From contig JALOON010000066.1 of assembly GCA_025454405.1 (NCBI GenBank), positions 1 through 42,441 on the forward strand: a stretch of DNA of 42,441 nucleotides. Reading direction: 5' to 3'. The stretch is from Oscillatoriaceae cyanobacterium Prado104 (GTDB lineage: Bacteria; Cyanobacteriota; Cyanobacteriia; Cyanobacteriales; Microcoleaceae). Below the pieces are notes generated by a model. The model saw only the letters and a program-made list of their open reading frames with translations, searched no databases and was not told the origin of the DNA. This document shows positions 42,194-42,441 of this stretch, piece after piece (within the stretch, counting starts at the first letter, position 1; every line of letters begins with the position of its first letter). Both the position numbers and the translations under genes were made by a program.

Positions 42194-42268
42194 GGGGACG
42201 ATCGCACTCCTAAAAATACAGCAGAAAATTTGCTAGGATATTGTGTCCGATCGATCGACTGCCGTAAG

Positions 42269-42395
42269 TAGGGCTTGCTGAATAAGTCTTTTGGTGAGGG
42301 GGGCATAGGGCATAGGGCATAGGGCATAGGGCATAGGGCATGGTTTTTCTCCGTTTCGAGTCGGGAATTAGACACACCACACAAAGGAAACAGTG
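42269..42395 (+). repeat. Interspersed repeat of about 120 bp, copy 2
   Basis: It starts AGGGCTTGCTGAATAAGTC, holds GGGCATA heptads, and continues through TTTTTCTCCGTTTCGAGTC to GGAAACAGTGC, as in copy 1 at 5457-5575. The similarity weakens after GTGGTTTTGACC, so the right-hand border is near 42395 or beyond the window. Confidence 0.65.
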
Positions 42396-42441
42396 CTGTG
42401 GTTTTGACCATCTCTATGCCATAACCTGGCACTAAATCGAT

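Noticed and set aside
42190..42432. 80-aa frame on the minus strand at the window end
   Set aside because: It translates the 120-bp interspersed repeat and its heptads.

Overview
The window looks like chromosomal DNA of a filamentous, non-heterocystous cyanobacterium, most likely of the Microcoleus/Oscillatoria type. The reasons are the very frequent HIP1 octamer GCGATCGC, the gene families (adenylate cyclases fused to hybrid kinases, RTX and SLH proteins, an Sfp/HetI-type PPTase) and gene-poor gaps full of short palindromes and heptanucleotide repeats. This is inferred from sequence style only. No rRNA, tRNA, cas gene or intact transposase was seen.

Layout. 1-12.2 kb: mostly housekeeping genes on the minus strand: a fructosamine-kinase-like repair kinase, LeuB, a PPTase, MsrA, two unrecognised proteins, MurE and a glutaredoxin-like protein. 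A plus-strand histidine kinase with a degenerate ATPase domain interrupts them. 12.3-15.5 kb: an acyltransferase-3 membrane protein, an ATP-dependent DNA-ligase-like protein with an unassigned N-terminal domain, and a small conserved protein. 16.2-23.3 kb: two tandem paralogues of about 1140 residues (sensor, HAMP, histidine kinase, receiver, class III adenylate cyclase), a duplicated cAMP signalling module. 24.0-29.8 kb, minus strand: envelope and export genes (SLH protein, RTX/Calx-beta/propeller protein, secreted protein, polysaccharide deacetylase). 29.8-37.0 kb, plus strand: a DUF433/DUF5615-type toxin-antitoxin pair, a glycine-zipper/ChaB protein, a 53-residue rubredoxin directly before an HI0933-type flavoprotein, a VOC protein, a class II aldolase-like protein and a HipBA-type pair behind a palindromic operator region. 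37.3-39.1 kb: a HEAT-repeat protein, a GNAT acetyltransferase and an overlapping small membrane protein. 39.2-42.2 kb: two tandem RTX lipases.

The most unusual feature is how far interspersed repeats enter genes. Two essential or conserved enzymes (the fructosamine kinase and MurE) carry in-frame insertions encoded by the same palindromic families that sit between genes here. Two other proteins (the PPTase and the VOC protein) have C-terminal tails encoded by heptanucleotide arrays. A solitary 37-bp CRISPR-like repeat lies in the gap before the histidine kinase, with no array or cas genes nearby. Other points of interest are the ligase-like protein, the duplicated cyclases, the rubredoxin/flavoprotein pair sharing one reading frame, and several palindrome families whose stems are conserved while their sequence or loop orientation changes.
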